The notes under the pieces were generated by a model, which worked only from the letters and a program-made list of their open reading frames with translations, had not been told where the DNA came from and made no database searches. A DNA stretch of 64,000 nt from Lentzea kentuckyensis (GTDB taxonomy: Bacteria; Actinomycetota; Actinomycetes; Mycobacteriales; Pseudonocardiaceae), in contig NZ_MUYM01000015.1 in NCBI RefSeq assembly GCF_002150765.1, positions 132,862 to 196,861 on the forward strand, written 5' to 3'. The first letter of the stretch is position 1. Each line of letters opens with the position of its first letter. Positions 10,374 through 18,799 of this stretch are shown here, one piece after another. The translations under genes and the position numbers were made by a program.

Positions 10374-10893
10374 CAGTCGCCCTGTTTTCGGGATGAGGCA
10401 GGCCGCCGTGCTGGCGGCCTGCCTCATCGCGCTGTTCGCGTGCGGTTCCGGCGAGTGCGCTGTAGGAGGTGGGTGCGTGGCCACGTCTCAGGGCGACGAA
10501 TGCCCGGCGATCGGGCTGCCCAGCGGGGTTTCCGTGCGGGTGGCCGAAGAACTCGCGGCGGCGACCGAGGCCGAGATCACCGTCTGCGAGGGCGAGGCCT
10601 GCCAGACGCGGCGAGTACCGCTGACGCCGTCGACGGCGCCGGCCACCACCACCTGCGCCGGGGACAACTGCGGGGCCACGCTGGTGCCGACCGGTGCCAA
10701 GAACGGCTTCGCCACGCTGGACATGCCGGTCGCGGCGGTGCGGGTGACGGTGAAACTCTTCGACGCGGCGGACAAACCCGTCGCGGAGGGTTCCGTGGAG
10801 GCGACCGCCAAGGGTTCGTCCTCCACGACGTGCCCGACGCCGGGCCGTCAGGTCGCGCTGGCGATGACCCAGGCGGGCGTCACCGTCACCTGA
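10366..10893 (+). CDS. small lipoprotein, function unknown
   Basis: A 175-residue protein with a signal peptide ending in a lipobox (LFAC), so it should be anchored to the outer face of the membrane by a lipid-modified Cys. ATG 10366 overlaps the protease stop; ATG 10393 is an equally good start for the same signal peptide. The mature part is rich in Cys and Thr/Ser with paired cysteines (CEGEACQT, CAGDNC) and has no family I recognise. Co-expression with the protease suggests a role as substrate, chaperone or inhibitor, which is only a guess. Confidence 0.65.
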   Translation: MPDSRPVFGMRQAAVLAACLIALFACGSGECAVGGGCVATSQGDECPAIGLPSGVSVRVAEELAAATEAEITVCEGEACQTRRVPLTPSTAPATTTCAGDNCGATLVPTGAKNGFATLDMPVAAVRVTVKLFDAADKPVAEGSVEATAKGSSSTTCPTPGRQVALAMTQAGVTVT

Positions 10894-10905
10894 CGATGTT
10901 CTCCT

Positions 10906-11538
10906 TCACTCGCAACGCTTCCACGCGAACTGGTAGACCGTGGCGACGTAGGCGTCGGTCGAGTCCATCGCCATGAAGCTCGTGGTCGTCTTCGGGTCCG
11001 ACGTGCCCGCGCTGACCCGCAGCTCGGTGTTGATGTTGAGGTTCCTGGGCTCGCCGCACGGCCGGTAGACGACCGCCAAGCCCTCGTCCGAGGACTGCCA
11101 GTTGTCGCTAACCGGCCCGCGCCAGGTGTGACTCCGGTACTCCGTCGGCACCGTGCCCTGGAAGTAGTAGTTGGCTTTCTGCGTGCCCGTAGCACCACCT
11201 GCGAGCTGGATGTACCCGCGGTAGTCGACCTGGGAGATGCCGTAGGTGTAGCCCTGCGGCGCGTTCACCCGGAGGGTGAGCTGGCAGTTCTTCCGGAAGT
11301 CCGTCGGCCTGGCACCGACACCGACCAGGGCGATGTAGTCGCTGTAGAGCGCGTGGAACGCGGTGTTGTCCGGTGTCGGCGCCACCGAGGCCGTGCCGGG
11401 AGGGCAGCCGGATCCGTTGACGGTGACCAGATCGATGGTGACCGCACCCGGCGGTGGGACGTCGGCCTGAGGGACGTCGGCCTGAGGGACAACGACGGTG
11501 GACATCGCCAAGGCGGCGGCGGCAACGGCGTTGATCAT
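10906..11538 (-). CDS. secreted DUF4360 protein
   Basis: A 210-residue secreted protein with a signal peptide, then a beta-rich domain with the features of DUF4360: GSGCPPGTASV near the start, FRKNCQLTLRV in the middle and a late Cys near the C-terminus. ATG 11538 is preceded by AAGGTGGG; an in-frame GTG nine bases upstream is less likely. Just after the signal sequence a 15-bp unit is repeated and encodes PQADV twice. DUF4360 proteins are exported and of unknown function. It converges with the lipoprotein gene, 12 bases apart. Confidence 0.8.
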   Translation of the reverse strand: MINAVAAAALAMSTVVVPQADVPQADVPPPGAVTIDLVTVNGSGCPPGTASVAPTPDNTAFHALYSDYIALVGVGARPTDFRKNCQLTLRVNAPQGYTYGISQVDYRGYIQLAGGATGTQKANYYFQGTVPTEYRSHTWRGPVSDNWQSSDEGLAVVYRPCGEPRNLNINTELRVSAGTSDPKTTTSFMAMDSTDAYVATVYQFAWKRCE

Positions 11539-11765
11539 CGGACCCACCTTCCGGCTCGTGCGCTGCCTTTACCCAACCCGATGCGGGGGCCGCGAACGTG
11601 CCGTGTCACCTTGCGAATGTCTGACGATCCGCCCTCGGCACAGTGAGGCCGTTGTCCCAGAGCGTCGACAGCGTGGGGAGCTGTCGGGGACTGGACCCCG
11701 ACGGCCAAGGTCACGATGTACTGATCTCCAGTCGGCCGAACGGGCGGTTCAGCCTTCGGACGGAC

Positions 11766-11794
11766 GGTGTGACCGCCGGTGTGGCGGTCACACC
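11766..11794 (-). terminator. hairpin downstream of the GH43 gene
   Basis: Perfect 12-bp arms (11766-11777 and 11783-11794) flank a 5-base loop, 14 bases past the GH43 stop. There is no strong U-tract, as is common in actinomycetes. It probably terminates the GH43 transcript and insulates it from the DUF4360 promoter region. Confidence 0.6.
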
Positions 11795-11807
11795 CCTTTC
11801 CGGACGC

Positions 11808-13241
11808 TCAGACCGTGCGGCGGGTGAACTGCTGGTTGGTGCCGCTGCCACAGGACCACTGGATGAGTTTCGCGCCGTTGGCGGTGGAACTGTCTGCCAC
11901 GTCAAGGCATTTGCCGCTGTGCCGGGCGACCAGGCGGTAATAACCGTTGCCCTGGTCCTGGAACGTCCACTGCTGGTTGGTGCCGCTACCGCACTTGTAC
12001 TGCAGGACGGTGGCGTTGTCGGCGGTGGAGGCTCCGGACACGTCGAGGCACTTGCCGCTGTGCTGGGCGATGACCTTGACGTAGCCGCCGCCCGCGTCGG
12101 TCAGGCGCCACTGCTGGTTGAGCCCGCTGCCGCAGGTGTACTGCAGGACGGTCGCGCCGTCCGCGGCCGAGTTGCTCGTGACGTCGACGCACTTGCCGCT
12201 GTGCCGGGCCGCCAGGTTGTAGTAGGGGCCTCCGCCGACGCCGGTGATCGTGCCCGCGGTGGTGTCGATGGAGAGTTGCGGGTACCAGGGCAGGGCGATG
12301 GTGGTGTTGGTGGGGAAGGTGATCGGCGCCCAGACGTACTTCGAGTCGTTGACGGTGCCGCCGATGGAGTTGCCCCATCGGTCGCCCAGGTACAGGTACG
12401 AGGTGCCCGACGTGCCCTGGACCGGGAGGACGAACGCGGTCTGCGAGCCGTAGGTGGTGTCGTTGCCGGCGTCCGCCATCGCCGTCCACGGACCGGTGAG
12501 GCTGGTGGCGGTGGCATAGCGCTGCTGGTTCGGGTTCCAGCCGCTGGTCCCCGAGGTGAGCATGAAGTAGACGCCGTTGCGCTTGAACAACGCCGGTGCC
12601 TCGCGGAAGCTGCCGGGCCACGGGTTCGCGACGAGGGTGTCGTAGCCGGTGTAGTCGGCGGTGAGCCGGAAGATGCTCAGGTCGGCGTTGTTGGCGGTCG
12701 CGGTGATCTGGTACGCGGTGCCGTCGTCGTCGGTGAACAGCGTCTGGTCACGCGACGTCGTGCCGCTCGGCGGCCGGAAGCTGCCCTGCCACGTGTAGTT
12801 GCCGTCGATCGTGTCGGAGACGGCGACCGCGGCGCGGGCCTCGTTGTAGTCCTTGCCGTTCTCCTTGTGCATCCACATGACGAACTTGCGGGTCGTGCTG
12901 TTGTAGATGACCTTGGGGCGTTCGATGTTGGCCACCTGCAGTTCCGCGGCGCTCGACTGGGTCAGCGCGTTGGTGCGGAACTCCCACCTCTTCAGGTCGG
13001 CAGAGCGGTAGACGGAGACGGCCTTGAAAGTGTTGTCGGGATTGCGGTTCTCGCCGAGCCAGTAGTAATAGGCACCGACCTTGAGCACACCTCCGCCGTG
13101 GGCGTGCACCACGGCTCCGGTCGTGTCGGTGAACTGCGTGGCGTTGGTGATGACGACCGGTGCGGCGGAGGCCGGCGTGGTGATCGCCAGCGGGGAGAGG
13201 AGGATCATGGCGGCGGCCACGGCGAATCTGCGGAACATCAT
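11808..13241 (-). CDS. secreted GH43-type glycosidase with ricin-type CBM13
   Basis: A 477-residue enzyme. A signal peptide ends at ASAAP. A five-bladed GH43-like catalytic domain spans roughly residues 30-335 (HAHGGGVLKVGAYYYWLGEN near the start; EAPALFKRNGVYFMLTSG around the middle). A three-fold ricin B/CBM13 module follows with the repeated motif HSGKC(V/L)DV...QQ(W/F). The best match by memory is the exo-beta-1,3-galactanase-like branch of GH43. It would act outside the cell on plant arabinogalactan-type side chains. ATG 13241 has AGGGACC upstream. The intact three-repeat lectin module suggests carbohydrate anchoring. Confidence 0.82.
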   Translation of the reverse strand: MMFRRFAVAAAMILLSPLAITTPASAAPVVITNATQFTDTTGAVVHAHGGGVLKVGAYYYWLGENRNPDNTFKAVSVYRSADLKRWEFRTNALTQSSAAELQVANIERPKVIYNSTTRKFVMWMHKENGKDYNEARAAVAVSDTIDGNYTWQGSFRPPSGTTSRDQTLFTDDDGTAYQITATANNADLSIFRLTADYTGYDTLVANPWPGSFREAPALFKRNGVYFMLTSGTSGWNPNQQRYATATSLTGPWTAMADAGNDTTYGSQTAFVLPVQGTSGTSYLYLGDRWGNSIGGTVNDSKYVWAPITFPTNTTIALPWYPQLSIDTTAGTITGVGGGPYYNLAARHSGKCVDVTSNSAADGATVLQYTCGSGLNQQWRLTDAGGGYVKVIAQHSGKCLDVSGASTADNATVLQYKCGSGTNQQWTFQDQGNGYYRLVARHSGKCLDVADSSTANGAKLIQWSCGSGTNQQFTRRTV

Positions 13242-13290
13242 TGGTCCCTCCGGATGTTGTGCGTGGTGACTCGGGCTGCAGATCGACGAT

Positions 13291-13395
13291 CGGCCGGTCG
13301 TCGACCTCGAAGGCCCGGACGGAGGCCCAGACACCGGACGGCGGCCCGGTGACCGTCACCCGCACGTACCGCGCCTTGTCGTTGGCCTTGGCGCG
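13291..13395 (-). pseudogene. remnant of a discoidin (F5/8 type C)-like domain
   Basis: On the minus strand, just upstream of the GH43 gene, the translation reads AKANDKARYVRVTVTG then PPSGVWASVRAFEVDDRP. This is the typical C-terminal strand of a discoidin/CBM32-type domain. It has no start and only 35 residues, and the frame before it is unrelated. It is a fossil of a neighbouring carbohydrate-active gene or of an upstream part of a larger glycosidase. Confidence 0.5.
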
Positions 13396-13398
13396 GTG

Positions 13399-13415
13399 AC
13401 ATTCGCATCGAATGT
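13399..13415. promoter_or_regulatory. 7-3-7 inverted repeat
   Basis: The perfect repeat acattcg-cat-cgaatgt lies in the AT-richer gap upstream of the GH43 gene and past the end of the cyclophilin-like lipoprotein gene. A LacI- or GntR-type operator for the sugar hydrolase is plausible but unproven. Confidence 0.4.
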
Positions 13416-13455
13416 TGTTCTCTGCAATAGTTTGTTCGAACTTGTTCGGCGTTGC

Positions 13456-13968
13456 TCAGGGCAGTGGGGTGACGGTGACCGGGCCCTGTTCGAGGCGATC
13501 GAGGCGGTCCATGCCGGATTCGACAGTGCCCAGGGTGATGAGGTTGTCGTCGTGGCCGCCGGTGGCGTTGTAGTAGAAGCCGAGGTTGTCCCACGGCTTG
13601 TAGTAGATGAGAGTGCCGTCGCGGGGCGTGCTGCCCGACGATCCGTCGGTGGTCAAGGGCTCGGTCAGATAGCTGATCTTCTCCCGGCCGGAGAACTCCT
13701 CGAACTCCAACGTCAGGGGGAGCCTGGCCAGCAGGTCGCGGCTCGTCGGGTTGTCCGCGACGCGGACGACGACCTGGGCGTCGCCCGCAGTGAAGCTGAT
13801 CCGTGCGGCGGTCACGGCTGGGTCTCCTGTCGTCGGGACGCTCACGGGTGCCGTGGCGGTCGTGGCCGGCTGGGGCGCGCGACTTGTCGAGGCACCTGGA
13901 TCAGGGGAGGGCGCCGAACAGCCCGCCACGGCGAAGGCCGCTACGGCCGGGAGCAGTCTGCTTCTCAT
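13456..13968 (-). CDS. cyclophilin-like-fold lipoprotein
   Basis: A 170-residue lipoprotein. The signal peptide ends in the lipobox VAGC, followed by a Ser/Thr/Pro-rich linker. The C-terminal 115 residues have the pattern of the cyclophilin-like (TM1367-type) domain: LPLTLEFEEFSGREKISYL, then GTLIYYKPWDNLGFYYN. Activity is not known for this family. ATG 13968 has AAAGG upstream. It lies downstream of a cupin remnant and an alcohol dehydrogenase. Similar domains often sit near such oxidoreductases in actinobacteria, so the three may once have been one operon. Confidence 0.75.
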   Translation of the reverse strand: MRSRLLPAVAAFAVAGCSAPSPDPGASTSRAPQPATTATAPVSVPTTGDPAVTAARISFTAGDAQVVVRVADNPTSRDLLARLPLTLEFEEFSGREKISYLTEPLTTDGSSGSTPRDGTLIYYKPWDNLGFYYNATGGHDDNLITLGTVESGMDRLDRLEQGPVTVTPLP

Positions 13969-13991
13969 CGGTGTGCCTTTGACGTCGGACT

Positions 13992-14157
13992 TCAGGTGGT
14001 GGAGGGAGCCGCGGCGTACTCCTCGTCGGTGACGGGGGTCAGCCAGTGCACGACGTCGTGGTCGGCGTCGCCTTCGTTGATGGCCAGGTGGACCATCAGC
14101 CGGTTGCGTGCCGCGCCGTGCCAGTGCTCTTCGTCGGGCTCGAACCCGCGATCGGGA
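13992..14157 (-). pseudogene. C-terminal remnant of a cupin-domain protein
   Basis: Directly after the dehydrogenase stop, another frame reads GFEPDEEHWHGAARNRLMVH, then LAINEGDADHDVVHWLTPVT, then DEEYAAAPSTT and a stop. This matches the last third of small cupin proteins (the PPGxxHWHGA...THIAI...W...VTDEEY pattern). The N-terminal two thirds are missing. A deletion appears to have joined the dehydrogenase 3' end to the cupin 3' end. Confidence 0.7.
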
Positions 14158-14159
14158 GA

Positions 14160-15176
14160 TCAGGGTGTGAGGAGGGCCTTGATGGCTCGGCGTTCGTCCA
14201 TCGCCCGGTAGCCGTCGGCGACCTGCTCCAGGGGCAGGGTGAGGTCGAAGACCTTGCCGGGGTTGATCCGGCCCGACAGGACCCGGTCGATGAGATCGGG
14301 CAGGTAGCGGCGTACCGGGGCGGGCCCGCCGCGCAGTCCGACGTGGGAGAAGAACAGCTCTTGGCCGTCGACGGCGACCTCGTGGGGGACGCCGACGAAG
14401 CCGACGTTTCCGCCGGGCCGTGCCGAGTGCAGGGCTTGCTGCATGGCCTGTGCGGTGCCGACGCACTCCAGGACGGAGTCGGCGCCGATGCCGCCGGTGA
14501 GGTCCTTGATCCGGGCGATGCCGTCCTCGCCGCGTTCGGTGACGATGTCGGTGGCGCCGAACTCCCGGGCGAGGTCCTGCCGGGCGGCGTGCCGCGACAT
14601 GGCGATGATCCGCTCCGCGCCCATCTCCTTGGCCGCGATCACCCCGCACAGGCCCACCGCGCCGTCGCCGACGACCACGGCGGTCGAGCCGGGCTTGACC
14701 TCGGCGGCGTCGGCTGCCCACCACCCGGTGCCCATTACGTCGGACACGGCCAGAAGACCGGGCCAGAGCTGTTCGCCGGGCACCTCGCCGGCAGCGACGA
14801 GGGTTCCCTGGGCGTTGGGGATGCGCACGTATTCGGCTTGGCAGGTGCTCATGAACTCGCGGTGCAGGCAGTTCGACTGGAAGCCGTTGCGGCAGTTCGC
14901 ACAGGTGTTGTCGGAGGTGGCGAAGGAACCGACGACGAACTGGCCGGGTTTGACCGAGGTGACCTCGGTGCCGACTTCCTCGACGAAGCCGACGTACTCG
15001 TGTCCCATCGGGTGTGCCTCGCCGATCGGTTCCAGGCCGCGCCAGGGCCACAGGTCCGAACCGCACACGCAGGTGACCGCCGTGCGGATGACCGCGTCGG
15101 TCGGATGGAGAATCTTCGGGTCGTCCAGGGTTTCGAAGCGGACATCGCCGGGGGCGTGGATCACTGCTCCGCGCAT
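14160..15176 (-). CDS. zinc-dependent alcohol dehydrogenase (MDR family)
   Basis: A 338-residue medium-chain dehydrogenase. The catalytic zinc site is seen in VTCVCGSDLW and GHEYVGFVEEVG. A structural-zinc-like Cys cluster reads CANCRNGFQSNC. A Rossmann motif (VVVGDGAVGLCGV) binds NAD(P)H. ATG 15176 has GAAAGGACCCTC upstream. Substrates of this branch are alcohols or aldehydes. The C-terminus (KALLTP) looks complete. Transcription probably starts in the gap 15177-15296, beyond the XRE regulator. Confidence 0.88.
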   Translation of the reverse strand: MRGAVIHAPGDVRFETLDDPKILHPTDAVIRTAVTCVCGSDLWPWRGLEPIGEAHPMGHEYVGFVEEVGTEVTSVKPGQFVVGSFATSDNTCANCRNGFQSNCLHREFMSTCQAEYVRIPNAQGTLVAAGEVPGEQLWPGLLAVSDVMGTGWWAADAAEVKPGSTAVVVGDGAVGLCGVIAAKEMGAERIIAMSRHAARQDLAREFGATDIVTERGEDGIARIKDLTGGIGADSVLECVGTAQAMQQALHSARPGGNVGFVGVPHEVAVDGQELFFSHVGLRGGPAPVRRYLPDLIDRVLSGRINPGKVFDLTLPLEQVADGYRAMDERRAIKALLTP

Positions 15177-15296
15177 GAGGGTCCTTTCGATGATGAAGTG
15201 GACTGTGTCTCAAAAGGACGGTTGTTCGGGACCGCCGTGCACCACCGGGCCTTACCTGAGCACAGGTGCCGTCCACTTGAGACGGTTGGGAGAAAG

Positions 15297-16172
15297 CTAG
15301 CGTTCGGGCGCTGACGAGACGCGGCTCTCGGAGGCTGCCCAGGAGGCGAGCAGCGACAGTGCCTCGGCGGTCGGCGAGTCGGGTTCGGCGGCGTAGATCG
15401 TCATGATGAGATCCGGCTCGGCCCGCAGTTCCATGCTCTCGTACGCCAGGTCGAGATCGCCGACGACGTGGTGGTGGAAGGTTTTCCTGCCGGTGCCGTG
15501 GATGCGGACGTTGTGCGCGCCCCAGCGTCGGCGGAACTCGTCGCTGCGGGTGGACAGCTCGCCCACGAGGTCGTGCAGGTCTTTGTCGTGCGGATCGACG
15601 CCCGCGGCGGTGCGCAGATTTGCCACGAGCATGTCGGCGGCGACGTTCCAGTTCGGGTAGAACCGGCGCGCGACAGGGTCGAGGAAGGTGAACCGGCCGA
15701 AGTTCGGCACACCGGCCGAGTCGGTGTAGACGTCGCTGTACATGGCGCGGCCGAGCAGGTTCGCGGCGAGCAGGTCCTGGCGCAGGTTCACGACGATCGC
15801 CGGGGCGGTGACGCTGTCGAGCGACCATTGCAGGCTGGGCCGGACCGTGCGCTGTTTCGGCTTGTTGGTGGGACGCAACAGCGCGCCGCTGCCGTTCGCC
15901 TCCTGTGCCAGGCGCAGCAGGTGTGCGCGCTCGGCGTCGTCCAGTTGCAAGGCGCGGGCGACTGCCTCCAGCACACCGGGGGAGACCCCGGCGAGTTGGC
16001 CGCGTTCGAGTTTGGCGTAGTACTCCACGCTCATCCCGGCCAGTGCGGCCACCTCGGTGCGGCGCAACCCGGGGACGCGGCGTTGCCCCGCCGTCGGCAG
16101 GCCGGCCTGCTCGGGCGTCACCTTGGCACGCCGCGAAGTGAGGAAGTCGTGCACCTCGGCTCGGTTGTTCAC
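15297..16172 (-). CDS. XRE-family regulator with MmyB-like ligand domain
   Basis: About 291 residues. The N-terminal HTH (VPGLRRTEVAALAGMSVEYY, then AKLERGQLAGVS) is followed by the MmyB-like ligand-binding domain (residues 100-270, e.g. AILVN-type strands and FLDPVARRFYPNW). This architecture is common in actinomycete regulators of dehydrogenase and exporter genes. The start is uncertain. GTG 16172 keeps the intergenic operator free, whereas the longer in-frame ATG 16274 would overlap the divergent exporter gene. It likely controls the divergent MFS gene and perhaps the dehydrogenase. Confidence 0.82.
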   Translation of the reverse strand: MNNRAEVHDFLTSRRAKVTPEQAGLPTAGQRRVPGLRRTEVAALAGMSVEYYAKLERGQLAGVSPGVLEAVARALQLDDAERAHLLRLAQEANGSGALLRPTNKPKQRTVRPSLQWSLDSVTAPAIVVNLRQDLLAANLLGRAMYSDVYTDSAGVPNFGRFTFLDPVARRFYPNWNVAADMLVANLRTAAGVDPHDKDLHDLVGELSTRSDEFRRRWGAHNVRIHGTGRKTFHHHVVGDLDLAYESMELRAEPDLIMTIYAAEPDSPTAEALSLLASWAASESRVSSAPER

Positions 16173-16208
16173 CGCCTCGACGGTACGGTGCGTCGCGCTG
16201 AACAGGGA

Positions 16209-16223
16209 TGTACTGCTGGTACA
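16209..16223. promoter_or_regulatory. inverted repeat between XRE regulator and MFS gene
   Basis: The repeat tgtac-tgctg-gtaca is a perfect 5-5-5 repeat between the two divergent genes. It fits an operator for the XRE regulator acting on both promoters. Confidence 0.5.
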
Positions 16224-16274
16224 CCTATGGCTGGTGTCTTCTTGGTGCCACCCGGAGCCAGTTTTCTCGAACAC

Positions 16275-17552
16275 ATGCCCTCACTGATTTCCGCGCCAGT
16301 GCCGCCGGCCGACAGGGGCGTGTCCGGGCTGGTGCGTCGCCAGGCGCGGGTGACCGTCGGCCTGGTCGCCACCGTGATCTTCCTGACCGCGATCGCGCCG
16401 CTGGCCACCGACATGTATGTGCCGGCGTTCCCTCGCGTCGCGGGTGACCTGACGGCGACGGCGACGCAGGTGCAGCTGACTCTGACCACCTTCTTCGTCG
16501 GCATGGCCCTCGGACAGCTCATCGGCGGCCCGGTGTCCGACCAGCACGGTCGGCGGCGGCTGCTGATCGCCTCGATCGTGGTCATGACGGTCGCCTCGGT
16601 CGTGTGCGCTCTCACTCCCTCCATCGCGGTCATGATGGCGGGACGCTTCGTGCAGGGCTTCGCCGGCGGCTGGGCCATGGTGATCGGCAGGGCGGTCATC
16701 GTCGATCTTGCTCGTGGCGCCCGGCTGGTCCGCATCTTGAACGTCATCGCGGCGGTCGGCGGCATCGCGCCGATCGTCGGGCCGTTGCTCGGCGCGGTCA
16801 TCCTGCAGCTGTCGGATTGGCGAGTGTCGTTCTGGGTTGTCGCGGCCATGGGTGGCGCGATGATCCTGGCGGTGCAGGCGGCCGTACCGGAGACGCTGCC
16901 TGTCGAACGGCGGCACGGCGGCGGCCTGCGGGCGTTCGTGACCAGCGGACGGCAGGTGCTGCGGCAGCGCCGCTACCTCGGTTACGTGCTGGTCAGCGGG
17001 TCATCGATGGGTGCTGTGTTCGCCTACGTGGCGACGTCGGCGTTCGTGCTGCAATCGATGAACGGAACGTCTCCGGTCGCGTACTCGGCCGACTTCGCCG
17101 CCAACGCCGCCGGCATGACCGCCGCCGCGCTGATCGCCGCCCGGCTCGCCGGACGCGTCGCGACCCGCAAGGTCATCGCCGCCGGACAGATCGCCGCCCT
17201 GCTCGCCGGCGTGGCGATGCTCGCCGGTGCGTTGTGGTGGGACACCCCACTGCTGCTCGCGATCGTCTGCTTCGCCGTGCTGATGACCGCGCAGGGCCTC
17301 ATCGGCTCCAACGGCGGCGCCCTCGCCTCCGCGGAGGTACCCGAGCACCCCGGCACCGGCTCGGCGGTGCTCGGCTTCGTCCAGTGGATCGCCGCCGGCG
17401 TCATCGCCCCGATCGCCGGGCTCGGCGGCGAGCACACCGCAGTGCCGATGGCCCTGCTGATGATCACGTGCGTCGCGCTGTCCATGGTCGGCCTGCTCAT
17501 CCTCGCCCGACCCGCGAAGACGTCCACCGGACCACTGAGCGCACTCGCCTGA
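16275..17552 (+). CDS. Bcr/CflA-type MFS drug exporter
   Basis: A 425-residue protein with 12 membrane segments. The first loop reads LATDMYVPAFPRV and the loop 2-3 motif A reads GGPVSDQHGRRRLL; both fit the Bcr/CflA drug:H+ antiporter group. The C-terminus ends after helix 12 (LLILARP). ATG 16275 is used; ATG 16227 is in frame but lies four bases past the inverted repeat. Neither has a clear ribosome site. It is divergent from the XRE regulator, which probably controls it. Confidence 0.85.
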   Translation: MPSLISAPVPPADRGVSGLVRRQARVTVGLVATVIFLTAIAPLATDMYVPAFPRVAGDLTATATQVQLTLTTFFVGMALGQLIGGPVSDQHGRRRLLIASIVVMTVASVVCALTPSIAVMMAGRFVQGFAGGWAMVIGRAVIVDLARGARLVRILNVIAAVGGIAPIVGPLLGAVILQLSDWRVSFWVVAAMGGAMILAVQAAVPETLPVERRHGGGLRAFVTSGRQVLRQRRYLGYVLVSGSSMGAVFAYVATSAFVLQSMNGTSPVAYSADFAANAAGMTAAALIAARLAGRVATRKVIAAGQIAALLAGVAMLAGALWWDTPLLLAIVCFAVLMTAQGLIGSNGGALASAEVPEHPGTGSAVLGFVQWIAAGVIAPIAGLGGEHTAVPMALLMITCVALSMVGLLILARPAKTSTGPLSALA

Positions 17553-17623
17553 GCCCGTACCACCGCGACACCACCCGGTTGGCTCTGGGGGCCACCGGCT
17601 GACGCCCGTCCCGCCTGACAGTG

Positions 17624-17851
17624 TCAGCCGGGGATGTTGCGCGGATCGCTGCTGCGCGGATAGGTGTTCTTCTCGCTGATCGTGCCGTCCATGTTGCGGA
17701 TGACGTGCTCGACCCCGCGTTCGATCGCCATCTCGCGGCCCCTGGCGACGGCCTCGTCCTTGGTGTCATGCGTGCTGGACGCCTGCGAGTTGCCTTCGAC
17801 CTTGTTCTTCCAGGTTCCGTTCTCGTGGTAGGTCTCGACATCGCCCTGCAT
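17624..17851 (-). CDS. DUF2188-like small protein
   Basis: A 75-residue protein with the DUF2188 pattern: a W..K..G....S....TK.EA...G re core (TWKNKVEGNSQASSTHDTKD, then EAVARGREMA) and a C-terminal HVIRNMDGTISEKNTYP. ATG 17851 lies five bases after a perfect AGGAGG, better than the GTG next to it. Small proteins of this family are widespread and of unknown function. It lies alone between the exporter and an amidohydrolase remnant. Confidence 0.8.
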   Translation of the reverse strand: MQGDVETYHENGTWKNKVEGNSQASSTHDTKDEAVARGREMAIERGVEHVIRNMDGTISEKNTYPRSSDPRNIPG

Positions 17852-17936
17852 CACGGCCTCCTCGCTCGTCTGGTCAGAAGATGGATGCCCAGCAACAAGA
17901 TCTCCGACACGTGCACCCGACTGAGCTGGTCAGCAA

Positions 17937-18443
17937 TCAGAGATGCGGCAGGTGTGCGGCGTTGAGGTGTGCGATGCGTTCGAGATCGGCGCGGCGGAAC
18001 GGCGCTGTGCGGAGGAACTCGACTGCCTCGGCGGTCGCGTAGAGGTTGTGTCGTAGGTAGTGGGAGGGCAGTTGTCGCGGCCTGCTCGCGCGGCCGGCCT
18101 GGTGGTAGCGGCTGTCGAGCCGTGCCAGCTGGAAGGGCAGCAGCTCTCCCATGTGCCCCAGCGTCACCGAGGCCCTGGGGAACTCGTCGAACACTCCGCC
18201 GTAGATCAGGCGGAGTGCGTGGGCGCCGACCTGCGCGATCCATCCCCGGGACGGCCCGCTCACCACGGGATGCCCCTCGAACACCCGCCAGCGATCGGCG
18301 GGGAAGAGCGCGGGATGGAGGTAGAGAGTCACTCCGAGCCGTTCAAGTTCGGCCCACAGCGGCCGGAACCGCGGCTCGTCGAGGTAGTGACCCAGAACGT
18401 GGTCGTTGTGCAGGACCCCCTTGAGGCCGACCGGCGCCGTCAC
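17937..18443 (-). pseudogene. amidohydrolase (ACMSD/decarboxylase family) remnant
   Basis: The 168 codons match the middle and the very end of amidohydrolase-2 proteins (about 330 residues): GVTLYLHPALF with the metal-binding His, then ASVTLGHMGELLPF. After YATAEA the frame jumps to the family's last helix (RRADLERIAHLNAAHLPHL). The stretch that should carry the metal-binding Asp (xxDYPxE) is absent. The first third of the protein is also gone. It cannot be a working enzyme of this family. Confidence 0.7.
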
Positions 18444-18721
18444 GCGACCCGACCTCCACCCCGGCGCCGATGGCCGTGGTGGAGGTCGGCGATCACACCG
18501 CTGATCCGGTCTCTGCTCTGATTGCGGTGAGGTCTTGACTCTCGTCGGGCAACCGGGACACCGTCCACAAGGGACAGGACTTCGGGGTCGTGTTCAGCCG
18601 CGAGGTCTACCGCGGTCCGGTTGCCCTGTGCGATCAGCACCTCATAGCCATTGGCGCTCAGCTTGTTTTGCAGCGCGCGGGCGGTGCGCGGCTCGCTGTC
18701 GACAAGCAGGACCGTGATCAT
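18440..18721 (-). pseudogene. truncated response-regulator receiver fragment
   Basis: The first 53 codons look like a receiver domain (MITVLLVDSEPRTARALQNK, LSANGYEVLIAQGNRTAVDL). The region with the phospho-acceptor is shortened (DPEVLSLVDG), and what follows is unrelated and Arg/His-rich. It runs directly into the amidohydrolase remnant. The fragment probably marks a deletion that fused two damaged genes. Confidence 0.5.
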
Positions 18722-18799
18722 GATGGGCGCGGGCTCCTTGTCCCGCCGGGGTTCCGGCTGCCGGACGCCGAAAATTTGTGCTGGCGGTCCGGTTTTCGC

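Noticed and set aside
13456..16224. A 922-codon minus-strand open frame
   Set aside because: Only the last 170 codons (cyclophilin-like lipoprotein) are real. The rest lies in wrong frames of the dehydrogenase and XRE genes.
17575..17600. Imperfect hairpin after the MFS gene as terminator
   Set aside because: The arms are mismatched and no T-run follows; too weak to list.
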